In this document: positions 23,522 through 32,217 of the stretch, piece after piece | Numbering within the stretch: position 1 is the first letter of the stretch | How the letters are laid out: each line of letters starts with the position of its first letter | Assembly: GCA_030603745.1 (NCBI GenBank) | Contig: JAUVXE010000003.1 | Coordinates: 1 to 64,000, forward strand | Length of the DNA: 64,000 nucleotides | Direction: 5' to 3' | From: Coriobacteriia bacterium | Lineage (GTDB): Bacteria > Actinomycetota > Coriobacteriia > Anaerosomatales > SLCP01 | Program-made: the position numbers and the translations under genes | The notes under the pieces: generated by a model | What the model was told of the DNA's origin: nothing | The model's database searches: none | The model's input: the letters and a program-made list of their open reading frames with translations, nothing else

Positions 23522-24724
23522 ATGCGCAACCCGCTTGCCGGCTATGCCGACCCTGTGCGAAGGCCGCGCTTCATCGTATGGACGGCTGTCGGGGTCATCC
23601 TGCTCGTGACGGTCCTGATCGGTTCGCTCGCGGGGACCTCCACCCGCTGGTTCTGCAACGAGGTGTGCCATGTCGTGCACTACGACAACGCCCGCCAGTA
23701 CGAGGCGTCCACGCACTCCAACGTCTCGTGTCTGGCCTGTCACATCCCGGCCAACCTCGACGGCATCCGCTTCACGGCCGAGAAGGCGGAGAAGCTGCCC
23801 GACGTCTGGGAGGTGCTCACGAACACGTTCCACCTGCCGCTCAACGAGGCGTCCTACCTCGCACTCTCCATGCCCGAGGTCCAGTGCACCCAGTGCCACA
23901 GCATGGCGAACCGGCCGGCGACGCCGAGCGAGGGCATCGTGATCGATCACGCGGTCCACTCGGAGGCCGGCATCGCCTGCGCCGTGTGTCACAACCGCGT
24001 GGCCCACGCGCAGGTCGAGGAACTCACGCTTCCGGGCAACGCCTACTACGAAGAGTTCATGTCGATGACCGCCTGCTACCGGTGCCACACTCTCACCGGC
24101 GACTCCCCGAGCGAGTTCGTCGCGACCGGTGAGTGCGCTGCCTGCCACACGCCTGGTTTCGAACTCAAGCCCCCCAGCCACTTCGAGCCGGGCTTCTACA
24201 CGCAGTACGGCGACTCGCGCGGACACGCCGAACTCGCGAACGCCGAGCTCGAGAAGGTGGCCGCCGCCGAGGAGTACTGGGCCGAGGTCGGGCCCAAGTT
24301 GCGCGACAAGAAACCCAAGCCGATCTCGCGCCTGCTCCGCATCCCGCACGGCGAGTTCCTCGACCTGCCGCCGGTCGCCGCGGTGGACGAGTGCGGCACG
24401 TGCCACGTGCGCGACACGTTCTGCGACGGGTGTCACACGCTCGAGATGCCCCACCCCGCGAACTTCACCGAGCAGCACGCCGCCCTCGGCGACGCGGACC
24501 CGGAGAGTTGCGCGCTGTGCCACAACAAGACGGGCGACCCCGCACTGAACGCCACCTCGTGTGACCAGTGCCACCATCCCGCAGGCAATCCGCGCCAGCC
24601 GTGGCTCGCCCAGCATGACGACGCGGCGCGCGCGACCGATATCCGGACCGACTGCTACGCCTGTCACGAGGAGATCTTCTGCTCCGTGTGTCACGTGCGC
24701 GGGGTCAAGCCGAGCAGGTACTGA
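23522..24724 (+). CDS. NapC/NrfH-like dodecaheme c-type cytochrome
   Basis: This 400-residue protein has one N-terminal helix (FIVWTAVGVILLVTVLIGSL). The first haem site is CxxxCH (CNEVCH), followed by HSNVSCLACHIPA. With 11 CxxCH sites, 12 haems are possible. A charged stretch of about 60 residues without haem motifs (roughly 240-300) splits the protein. CDGCHTLEMPHP is shared with the dodecaheme protein at 17474, and the C-terminal module W-x3-H ... CYACHEEIFCSVCH is shared with all five anchored cytochromes. ATG 23522 has GAGGAAC upstream. A TATCCT at 23488-23493 could be the -10. It is followed by a strong terminator, so it is monocistronic. Confidence 0.92.
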   Translation: MRNPLAGYADPVRRPRFIVWTAVGVILLVTVLIGSLAGTSTRWFCNEVCHVVHYDNARQYEASTHSNVSCLACHIPANLDGIRFTAEKAEKLPDVWEVLTNTFHLPLNEASYLALSMPEVQCTQCHSMANRPATPSEGIVIDHAVHSEAGIACAVCHNRVAHAQVEELTLPGNAYYEEFMSMTACYRCHTLTGDSPSEFVATGECAACHTPGFELKPPSHFEPGFYTQYGDSRGHAELANAELEKVAAAEEYWAEVGPKLRDKKPKPISRLLRIPHGEFLDLPPVAAVDECGTCHVRDTFCDGCHTLEMPHPANFTEQHAALGDADPESCALCHNKTGDPALNATSCDQCHHPAGNPRQPWLAQHDDAARATDIRTDCYACHEEIFCSVCHVRGVKPSRY

Positions 24725-24752
24725 CGCCGCTCGCACACAGGAACGCGTTCGA

Positions 24753-24778
24753 GAAGACCCCCGCTCGCGGGGGTCTTC
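24753..24778 (+). terminator. Strong intrinsic terminator after cytochrome gene
   Basis: A 12-bp perfect stem, GAAGACCCCCGC at 24753-24764 with GCGGGGGTCTTC at 24767-24778, closes on a CTCG-type tetraloop. It lies 28 bases after the dodecaheme cytochrome stop. Confidence 0.85.
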
Positions 24779-24833
24779 GTGTCTCGGGCCCCGCCCCGAC
24801 GGGTCACGGGGACCCGTCTCCCGCGGGAGGGGG

Positions 24834-24871
24834 TTGACGGTTGCCCCCCGTGCGCTTAGTATTGGCTAAGC
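24834..24871 (+). promoter_or_regulatory. Sigma70-type promoter overlapped by dyad operator (iron-box-like)
   Basis: TTGACG at 24834-24839, then exactly 17 bases, then TAGTAT at 24857-24862, form a good housekeeping promoter for the iron ABC operon. A perfect inverted repeat, GCTTAG at 24854-24859 and CTAAGC at 24866-24871 with a six-base spacer, covers the -10. This resembles the TTAG...CTAA frame of DtxR/IdeR iron boxes. Repression by an iron-loaded regulator is inferred. The start codon is about 75 bases downstream. Confidence 0.65.
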
Positions 24872-24939
24872 CATACGCCGATAGTGTGCGAAGCATCGCC
24901 CTCTCGGCCAGCCCCATCACCCCGCACAAGGAGGACCGC

Positions 24940-26040
24940 ATGACCCGCACGCTCACCGCGCCCGGCACCGGCCGGCGCCTCCGTCACCTCGCTTCTCTCG
25001 CCGGGATCCTGGCACTCGTTCTCGCGCTCGGTCTCACCGGTTGCGCCACCACCTCCGATGCGCCTCCGGCGACCTCGGACGACGAGGCCTCCGGCGAGCT
25101 CGTGGTCTACTCGTCGCGCAACGAGAAGTTCGTCGACCCGCTCCTCGAGAAGTTCACGGCCGACACCGGGATCGCCGTGCGTGCGCTGCACGCCGGTGAC
25201 ACCGTGGTCAACAAGCTGCGCGAGGAGTCGGCGAACGTTCAGGCCGACATCGTGATCGCCAACGACATCGGCGCGCTCGAATACCTCAGGCTCGAGGGCC
25301 TGCTCGCCGAGCCGGGAGCGCTCGAGGGCATCGACTCGATCGATCCGGCCTACCGGGCCCAGGACGACTCCTGGATCGCGCTCTCCGCCCGGACGCGGGT
25401 GCTCATGTACAACGCCGATCTCGTCTCGGCCGATGAGATCCCGTCCCGCATCGAGGACCTGGCCGATCCAGCGTACGAGGGCATGTTCGCCATCACCCGC
25501 GGCGGTAACGGCGGCATGATCGGACACGTCTCCGCGCTGCGCGCCGAGTGGGGCGACGAGCGCACCGAGGAGTGGGTCGCCGCCGTCAAGGAGAACGCCG
25601 GCGCGATCATGGAGGGTCACGGCGACATCCGCAAGGCCGTGGGCGCGGGCGAGTTCGCCTTCGGCCTGGTGAACAACTACTACTACCACCAGCAGCTGCG
25701 TGAGCCGAGCGACAACAACGTCGGCGTGGTCTATCCGGACCAGGGTGCCGGCGAGATGGGCGCGGTGGTCAACGCCGCCGGCGTGGGCCTTGTCGCCGGC
25801 GCGCCCAACGCGGACAACGCGCGGGTCTTCCTCGAGTGGCTCCTGCTCCCCGAGAACCAGAAGGAGTTCAGCTTCGCGTCCCTCGAGGTGCCGATCAACC
25901 CCGAGATCGAGGCCGTCGAGGAGGCCACCCCCATCTCCGGGTATCGTGTACATGGCATGCCGCTCTCCCGCCTCGGCGAGGTATGGGAGGACACCCGCTC
26001 GCTCATCGAGCGCGCTGGGCTGGACCTGGAGCTCAAGTAA
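24940..26040 (+). CDS. Iron(III) ABC transporter substrate-binding lipoprotein
   Basis: This 366-residue solute-binding protein of the FbpA/AfuA (periplasmic-binding type 2) family has a perfect AAGGAGGAC site before the ATG. A signal peptide ends in the lipobox LGLTGC, so it is tethered to the outer face of the membrane. Family marks are GELVVYSSRNEKFVDPLLEKF, FTADTGIAVRALHAG and RTRVLMYNADLV, with NNYYYHQQL holding the adjacent tyrosines that coordinate ferric iron in FbpA proteins. It begins a three-gene importer operon with permease and ATPase. The dyad over its promoter suggests iron control. Confidence 0.92.
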   Translation: MTRTLTAPGTGRRLRHLASLAGILALVLALGLTGCATTSDAPPATSDDEASGELVVYSSRNEKFVDPLLEKFTADTGIAVRALHAGDTVVNKLREESANVQADIVIANDIGALEYLRLEGLLAEPGALEGIDSIDPAYRAQDDSWIALSARTRVLMYNADLVSADEIPSRIEDLADPAYEGMFAITRGGNGGMIGHVSALRAEWGDERTEEWVAAVKENAGAIMEGHGDIRKAVGAGEFAFGLVNNYYYHQQLREPSDNNVGVVYPDQGAGEMGAVVNAAGVGLVAGAPNADNARVFLEWLLLPENQKEFSFASLEVPINPEIEAVEEATPISGYRVHGMPLSRLGEVWEDTRSLIERAGLDLELK

Positions 26041-26043
26041 CGG

Positions 26044-27636
26044 ATGACGCGCACCACGCGACCGATCGCGGGCCTGTGGGCCCGCGCCTGGCGGGGGCAG
26101 CCACCTGACCGGTGGCTGCTCCTCGTCGCCTCTCTCGTCGCGGTGGTCATGGCGGCGCCGGTCGTCTACGTCGTGTGGCGCTCCGCGTTCGCCGGCGCCG
26201 AGCGCTGGGCCCGCCTGCTCGACGACCGGATCCCCGGCCTGCTGTGGAGCACGCTCTCGCTCGCCACGGTCGTGACGGCCGTCGCGCTCGCGATCGGCGT
26301 GGCGGCGGCCTGGCTGGTCGCCCGCACCGATCTTCCCGGACGACGCATGTGGCGCTGGCTGCTCGCGCTGCCCCTCGCGGTCCCGCCTTACGTGGGGGCG
26401 ATGACCTACGTGGTGGTCTTCGGGCCGAGGGGCTGGGTGCGGGAGTGGCTCGGTGCGAGCCCGGTGGACGTCTACACCTTCGGCGGGGTCGCCTTCGTGC
26501 TCGCCGCCTTCACCTACCCGTACGTCTTCCTCGTCGCCGGCGCGGCCCTCTCGCGCTCGGGGCGTGCCCACGAGGAGGCCGCCCGCACCCTCGGCCTCGG
26601 CCCGCTCGCGGTACTCGCGCGCGTCACGCTCCCGCTGCTGCGCCCCGCGATGGGCGCCGGCGGGTTGCTCGTGGCGCTCTACGTGCTCTCCGACTTCGGC
26701 GTCGTCGCGCTGTTGCGCTACACCACGTTCACCTCGGCCATCTACTACCAGATGGGCGGCTTCGACACGCTGTCCGCCACGGTGCTCTCGACCGTGCTGA
26801 TCGCGCTCACGCTCATCATCCTCGCCGCCGAGGCCGCGGGCCGCCGCCGGGCCCGCTACCACACCACGAGCGCGCCGCGCCCCTTCGAGCCCGTCGAGCT
26901 CGGGCGGTGGCGTTCGGTCGCGCTCGGGTTCCTCGGCGTGGTGTTCGGCCTGTCGGTGCTGCTGCCGGTCTCGGTGCTCGTCTACTGGTCCGGCGTGGGC
27001 CTGGCCGAGGGGGTCCTCGACGCGCGGTTCCTCGGCTTCGCGCTCAACACGGGGATGGTGGCCGGGGCGGCGGCGCTCGCGTGCATGGCGGCGGCGCTGC
27101 CCGTGGTCTACCTGCGCTCCCGGCACCCTTCGGCGGCGAGCGTGGCGCTCGAGCGGCTCGCCTACGCGGGCTACGCGCTTCCCGGCGTGATCGTGGCGCT
27201 CGGGCTCATCTTCTTCGGCGTGCGGTACCTGCCGTGGGTCTACGGCGGCGCGGGGATGCTCGTGATCGCCTACGTGGTGCGCTTCCTGCCGCAGGCGATG
27301 CAGTCGGCCGGCGCGAGTCTCGCGCAGGTCTCGCCGAGGGTCGACGAGGCGGCCCGGATGGCCGGCCTCGCCCCGCTCGCGGTCATCGCGCGCGTGATCG
27401 CGCCGCTCACCGCGCCGGGCGTGCTCGCCGGCGGCGCGCTCGTGTTCGTGAGCGCGATCAAGGAGCTGCCCGCCACGCTCCTGCTCCGCCCGAGCGGGTT
27501 CGACACGCTCGCGATCCGCGTGTGGGTCGAGGCGAGCGAGTCCCTCTACCACCTCGCCGCCCCCGCCGCGCTCGTGATCGTGGCGTTCTCCGTCCTGCCC
27601 CTGAAGTGGATGCTCGACCGATACGAGGAGGCCTGA
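26044..27636 (+). CDS. Iron(III) ABC transporter permease, fused two-domain
   Basis: This 530-residue FbpB-type permease has about 12 transmembrane helices made of two duplicated BPD_transp_1 halves. Each half carries an EAA-loop: EEAARTLGLGPLAVLARVTLP in the first and DEAARMAGLAPLAVIARVIAP in the second. These loops dock with the ATPase. The ATG starts four bases after the binding-protein stop, and the ATPase gene follows at once. Confidence 0.93.
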   Translation: MTRTTRPIAGLWARAWRGQPPDRWLLLVASLVAVVMAAPVVYVVWRSAFAGAERWARLLDDRIPGLLWSTLSLATVVTAVALAIGVAAAWLVARTDLPGRRMWRWLLALPLAVPPYVGAMTYVVVFGPRGWVREWLGASPVDVYTFGGVAFVLAAFTYPYVFLVAGAALSRSGRAHEEAARTLGLGPLAVLARVTLPLLRPAMGAGGLLVALYVLSDFGVVALLRYTTFTSAIYYQMGGFDTLSATVLSTVLIALTLIILAAEAAGRRRARYHTTSAPRPFEPVELGRWRSVALGFLGVVFGLSVLLPVSVLVYWSGVGLAEGVLDARFLGFALNTGMVAGAAALACMAAALPVVYLRSRHPSAASVALERLAYAGYALPGVIVALGLIFFGVRYLPWVYGGAGMLVIAYVVRFLPQAMQSAGASLAQVSPRVDEAARMAGLAPLAVIARVIAPLTAPGVLAGGALVFVSAIKELPATLLLRPSGFDTLAIRVWVEASESLYHLAAPAALVIVAFSVLPLKWMLDRYEEA

Positions 27637-27637
27637 G

Positions 27638-28774
27638 ATGGCTGTCCGTCCGAGTGAGCGCCCGTCCGCTCCTGCCATCGAACTCGCGGGGGTGTCCAAG
27701 ACCTACCCCGGCACGTCCGCCCCGGCCGTCGACGACCTCACGCTCGCCATCGAGCCGGGGACGATCACGACGCTCCTCGGCCCGAGCGGGTGCGGCAAGA
27801 CCACCACCCTTCGCCTGATCGCCGGGTTCGAGCGACCGGACGCCGGGAGCATCGAGCTCGCCGGGGTCACCGTCGCCGGTCCCGGCGCATGGGTGGCGCC
27901 CGAGCGGCGGGGGATCGGCATGGTCTTCCAGGAGCACGCCCTCTTCCCGCACCTCGACGTGAGCCGCAACGTCGGCTTCAACCTGCGCGGCCGGGAGCGC
28001 GACCGGCGGGTCGCCGAGGTGCTCGACGTGGTGGGGCTCTCCGGGTTCGCGCGCCGGATGCCGCACGAGCTCTCGGGCGGCCAGCAGCAGCGGGTCGCGC
28101 TCGCCCGCGCGCTCGCGCACGAGCCGGTGGTGGTGCTCTTCGACGAGCCGTTCTCGAGTCTCGACGCCGACCTGCGCGTGCACATGCGCGCCGAGATGCG
28201 CCGGATCCTCACCGGCACCGGGACGACCGCCGTCTTCGTCTCCCACGACCAGTCCGACGCGCTCGCGATCTCCGACCGCATCGTCGTGATGCGCGAGGGC
28301 CGCATCGAGCAGCAGGGGAGCCCGCGCGAGATCTACCAGTTCCCGCATACGCGCTTCGTCGCGGACTTCGTGGGCCGGACCAACCTGCTCACCGGCCGGA
28401 TCGGCGCCGACGCGTCCTCCATCGACACCGACCTCGGTGCGATCGCCTGCCGCCACACGCACGACCTCCCGCCGGGCACCCCGGTCGTGGTCTCCGTGCG
28501 TGCCGACAGCCTCGAGCTCGACGCCGAGGGGCCCGTGCGCGGGCGTATCAAGGAGACCACCTACACCGGCCGCTCGATCGACGCGGTCGTCGAGGTCGAG
28601 CTCGCCGAGGGCCGGACCGCCGACCTCATGGTCCACGCGCACCCCGAGCAGGTGGTCGAGTGCGGCGATGAGGTGCGCTTCCGGGTGCTGCCCGACTTCG
28701 TCGCGGTGATCGCCGACGGGGACGCGTCGGCCGCCGCCTGCCGTGCCTGTCCGCCGGCCGAGCCTACCCGGTAG
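27638..28774 (+). CDS. Iron(III) ABC transporter ATP-binding protein
   Basis: This 378-residue ATPase of the FbpC/PotA branch has Walker A GPSGCGKTT, Q-loop MVFQEHALFPHLDV, signature LSGGQQQRVALARAL, Walker B VVVLFDEPFSSLD and H-loop FVSHD, with a C-terminal TOBE region (about 245-360). It completes the iron import operon. The convergent MFS gene ends only four bases downstream, so no separate terminator lies between them. Confidence 0.94.
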   Translation: MAVRPSERPSAPAIELAGVSKTYPGTSAPAVDDLTLAIEPGTITTLLGPSGCGKTTTLRLIAGFERPDAGSIELAGVTVAGPGAWVAPERRGIGMVFQEHALFPHLDVSRNVGFNLRGRERDRRVAEVLDVVGLSGFARRMPHELSGGQQQRVALARALAHEPVVVLFDEPFSSLDADLRVHMRAEMRRILTGTGTTAVFVSHDQSDALAISDRIVVMREGRIEQQGSPREIYQFPHTRFVADFVGRTNLLTGRIGADASSIDTDLGAIACRHTHDLPPGTPVVVSVRADSLELDAEGPVRGRIKETTYTGRSIDAVVEVELAEGRTADLMVHAHPEQVVECGDEVRFRVLPDFVAVIADGDASAAACRACPPAEPTR

Positions 28775-28777
28775 TCT

Positions 28778-30097
28778 CTAGGGGAGCGGCGAGACGGGTT
28801 CCTCGGCGGGGGTGAGCGGCGCGATGCCGTCGGGCGGCAGGGGGCGCACACCGAGCGCCCGGTCGATCGCGCCCGCCTCGCGCAGCGAGAGCAACGCGAT
28901 CACCGAGGCGATGAGCGCGCCGCCGATCATCGTCGCCTGCAGCCCGATGAGCGCGGCGACCGCCGGTGCGATGGCGAGGGGCAGCAACTCGCCGCCGCGC
29001 CGGTGCACCTCGGCGGTGCTGACCACGCGGCCGACCGCGTCGTGCGGCGCGTCGCGGTGGATGAGCGTGCGCAGGAGCGGCTCGAGCGCCCCGATCACGA
29101 GTCCCCACAGGAGTGCGCCGAGGAAGATCACCGGCAGGCGCGGGGTGCCCACATAGAGCACCGCGCCGAGGCCGTTCAGCGAGACGAAGACCGCGAGCCC
29201 GCGCGCAGAGATCACCCGCGGGCCGAGGCGGCCGAGGAGCACCGCGCCGAGCAGCATCCCGAACCCGAACATCGTGTTGACCCATCCGAGCATCTCGATG
29301 TCTGCGAGCACGATGTCGCGGAAGAAGAGCGGCTCGAGCACGCCGAAGGCGCCGAAACTCAGCCAGACCACCGTACCGGCGAGCACGTAGTAACGCAGCG
29401 GGCGCAGGCCGTAGGCGAGCCGCATGCCCTCGGCGAACTCCCGGAGGGGGTTTCGAGTCGTCCGGGAGGCGCGCGTGTCGGGCGTGGCCGGGGAGTCCGA
29501 CCCCAGCGCGGCGGCCTCGGCGGCCCGGACGGCGGCGGGCCGGGAGCTCAGCCGGGCGCGCCACACGATCACCGCGGCGAGGAGCGAGGTCACCGCGTCG
29601 ATGATGAAGACCCAGTCGACGTGGGCGTAGCGCACGATGACGGCGCCGAGCGCCGGCCCGAGCACGAACGCGGCCGACCCGCCCGCCTCGATGAGCGAGT
29701 TCACCCGCTTGAGCTCGACGGGGTCGTCGGTGAGGTAGGGCGCGAAGGAGCCGCCCGCCGTCATGACCGGCGCGCCGACGAACGCCCAGACCGCGCTCAC
29801 CGCCATGAGCGCGACGAGCGAGTCGGCCCAGATGAAGGCGAGCGCGGCGGGGACGAAGATGACCTCCGCCACGCCGAGGACCACGCGCGGGCCGTGACGG
29901 TCGATGAGCACGCCAGAGACCGCGCTGCCGAGCAGCAGCGGGACGGAGAGCGCGAGCATGACCCAGGCGAGGTCGCCCGGGGTCGCGTCGAGGACGTATG
30001 CTGCCTTGCCCCATACACCCACGAAGAAGGCAGCCTCGCTGCCCACGCGGGAGAGGAAGCGCGCGGCGACTACTCTGAACAGGTCTATCGGGCGCAT
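28778..30097 (-). CDS. MFS transporter
   Basis: This 439-residue major facilitator protein has about 12 hydrophobic helices in two sixes with a central hydrophilic loop (about residues 185-215). The motif-A-like loop between helices 2 and 3 is visible as GVLIDRHGPRVVLGV, and in the second half LGRLGPRVISARGL. Pattern and length fit drug/multi-solute exporters of the MFS_1/MFS_3 type (enterobactin exporter-like). The substrate cannot be told. A GATACGATAG stretch at about 30159-30168 lies upstream in the intergenic space. Confidence 0.85.
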   Translation of the reverse strand: MRPIDLFRVVAARFLSRVGSEAAFFVGVWGKAAYVLDATPGDLAWVMLALSVPLLLGSAVSGVLIDRHGPRVVLGVAEVIFVPAALAFIWADSLVALMAVSAVWAFVGAPVMTAGGSFAPYLTDDPVELKRVNSLIEAGGSAAFVLGPALGAVIVRYAHVDWVFIIDAVTSLLAAVIVWRARLSSRPAAVRAAEAAALGSDSPATPDTRASRTTRNPLREFAEGMRLAYGLRPLRYYVLAGTVVWLSFGAFGVLEPLFFRDIVLADIEMLGWVNTMFGFGMLLGAVLLGRLGPRVISARGLAVFVSLNGLGAVLYVGTPRLPVIFLGALLWGLVIGALEPLLRTLIHRDAPHDAVGRVVSTAEVHRRGGELLPLAIAPAVAALIGLQATMIGGALIASVIALLSLREAGAIDRALGVRPLPPDGIAPLTPAEEPVSPLP

Positions 30098-30239
30098 GCG
30101 ATGGCTTTCGGGGTCGTGCGGAAGGGTGCGCGCGTATGCGTTCTAGGCGCGACGCGATACGATAGCACAGCAGCGGGATCTGCCGGCGGCGGAGTTCGTG
30201 CCGGAGCGGGACGCGCGCGGAGTGCGCGCGATCCCGGGC

Positions 30240-30434
30240 TTAGCGGTCGCGGGCGATGAGGTCCTCGAGGGACTCACGGCGACGCTGTCGCTCCGCGCGC
30301 GCGTAGAGGTCGTCGGCGAGGTCGGCGGCGCGCATCGCGAGGTCTTCGGCAGGCGGCTCCGTGGCGTCCGCACGGCGCGCGGCCATGGTCGGGTCGCTGG
30401 TGGCGCGGTCCAGGTCGCTCATCGGTTCCCCCAC
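30240..30434 (-). CDS. Small charged hypothetical protein
   Basis: This 64-residue protein, mostly helical by composition, has ADLADDLYARAERQRRRESL followed by an acidic/basic tail. There is no signal or membrane segment. A shorter start at 30422 (MSDLDR) is possible. I do not recognise it, and the ORF is supported mainly by good codon character and the lack of any other gene in the gap. It lies upstream of and divergent from pncB. Confidence 0.45.
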   Translation of the reverse strand: MGEPMSDLDRATSDPTMAARRADATEPPAEDLAMRAADLADDLYARAERQRRRESLEDLIARDR

Positions 30435-30667
30435 TCGACTGCAACAGTGCCGAATCGCATATACCCCTCGGCAGGTCTCCTCACGCGCCGCTCACGGGAT
30501 AGGGCCTGGGCACGGGAGCGCGGCCGCCCGCGCCGAGCACGGCCCGCACGCGCCCCTCGCGGGAAGCGGGTCCGGGGCGGGTGGGCGGGTCACGTGATGG
30601 GTAGGTTCGCAGGAGACCGATGGGCGCATCCGGCGCCCGCGGCACCTTCCGGCGAGGGGGGCTGCAT

Positions 30668-32146
30668 GTGAGTACCGAGGCATGGCGCGGGTCACCGGGA
30701 CTGTTCACCGACCTCTACCAGCTCACCATGGCTCAGGGCTATCTCGCGGCCGGCGTGGCGGAGACGGAGGCCTGCTTCCACCTGTCGTTTCGGGGCAACC
30801 CGTTCGCGGGCGGGTACGCGGTCGCGGCCGGACTCGAGCAGGCGCTCGAGTACCTTGAGGCGCTCACCTTCGGCGGCGCCGACCTCGAATATCTCGCGTC
30901 GCTTCGCGGCAACGACGGCGAGCGGCTGTTCAGCGAGGGATTCCTCGGCCACCTGGAGGGGTTCCGCTTCGTCGCCGACGTCGACGCGGTGCCGGAGGGC
31001 ACGGTGGTCTTCCCGCATGAGCCGCTCGTGCGGGTGAGCGGGCCGGTGGTCGCGTGCCAGCTCGTCGAGACGGCGCTGCTCAACACGATCAACTTCCAGA
31101 CGCTCGTGGCGACCAAGGCCGCCCGGGTCTGCCAGGCGGCGGACGGCGACCCGGTGGTCGAGTTCGGGCTGCGACGCGCGCAGGGTCCTGATGGCGGGCT
31201 TTCGGCTGCTCGCGCCGCCTACGTGGGCGGGTGTGCCGCGACCTCCAACACGCTCGCGGGACGCGTGTACGGCATCCCGGTCGCCGGGACGCACGCCCAC
31301 AGCTGGGTGATGCTCTTCGACAGCGAGCCCGAGGCGTTCGCCGCCTACGCCCGCGCGATGCCCAACAACGCGACCTTCCTGGTGGATACCTACGACACGC
31401 TGGCCGGCGTGCGCGCGGCCGCCGAGGAGGGGGTGCGGCTGCGCGAGCGCGGTCACGCCATGATCGGGGTGCGGATCGACTCGGGGGACCTCGCCTGGCT
31501 CAGCCAGCGGGCCCGGGAGATCCTCGATGCGGCGGGGCTCTCCTCGGCGAAGGTGGTCGCCTCCAACGAACTCGACGAGCACCTCATCGAGAGCCTGAAG
31601 GACCAGGGCGCGGCGATCGACGTGTGGGGCGTGGGCACCAAGCTCGTGACCGCTGCCGACCAGCCGGCGCTCGGCGGCGTGTACAAGCTCTCCGCGGTGC
31701 GGCGCCCCGGCGGGGAGTGGGAGCCGCGGGTGAAGGTCAGCGAGCAGACGGCGAAGGTGACCACGCCGGGCGTCCTCGGCGTGCGGCGGTTCCTCGCCGA
31801 GGACGGACGGCCGCTCGCCGACATGGTCTACGACACGTGTCACCCGCCCGATGGCGACCGAGACGTGGTGATGATCGACCCGGCCGACCCGACCCGCCGC
31901 AAGCGGTTCGAGGCGGGGGCTCCCCACGAGGAGCTGCTCGTCCCCGTGGTGCGTGGCGGGACGCGTGTCTACGAGCCCCCGGCGCTGCCGGGGATCGCGG
32001 CGCGCACGCGCGAGCAGCTCGGCCGGCTCGATCCCACGCAGCGGCGCTTCCTCAACCCGCACACCTATCCGGTGGGGCTCGAGCGTGGCGCTCATGCGGT
32101 GCGCACGCGCCTGATCGTGCGCACTCGGGAGGGTATGAAGGGGTAG
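30668..32146 (+). CDS. pncB: Nicotinate phosphoribosyltransferase
   Basis: This is the NAD-salvage enzyme that joins nicotinate and PRPP, using ATP, to make nicotinate mononucleotide. It has 492 residues, normal for the family. Visible marks are LFTDLYQLTMAQGYLAAGV at the N-terminus, EFGLRRAQGPDGG, and AGTHAHSWVM containing the histidine that is phosphorylated. The C-terminal DPADPTRRKRF segment is also typical. The GTG at 30668 follows a run GAGGGGGG. The nicotinamidase gene lies 71 bases downstream on the same strand, so the two form a nicotinamide-to-NAMN unit. Confidence 0.95.
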   Translation: MSTEAWRGSPGLFTDLYQLTMAQGYLAAGVAETEACFHLSFRGNPFAGGYAVAAGLEQALEYLEALTFGGADLEYLASLRGNDGERLFSEGFLGHLEGFRFVADVDAVPEGTVVFPHEPLVRVSGPVVACQLVETALLNTINFQTLVATKAARVCQAADGDPVVEFGLRRAQGPDGGLSAARAAYVGGCAATSNTLAGRVYGIPVAGTHAHSWVMLFDSEPEAFAAYARAMPNNATFLVDTYDTLAGVRAAAEEGVRLRERGHAMIGVRIDSGDLAWLSQRAREILDAAGLSSAKVVASNELDEHLIESLKDQGAAIDVWGVGTKLVTAADQPALGGVYKLSAVRRPGGEWEPRVKVSEQTAKVTTPGVLGVRRFLAEDGRPLADMVYDTCHPPDGDRDVVMIDPADPTRRKRFEAGAPHEELLVPVVRGGTRVYEPPALPGIAARTREQLGRLDPTQRRFLNPHTYPVGLERGAHAVRTRLIVRTREGMKG

Positions 32147-32217
32147 GGTCGCCGCGACGGCGGAGCGAGCAGCGAGGTGCCGCCGCCCGCGACGGCCGCG
32201 ACGGAGGGAGACGGACC

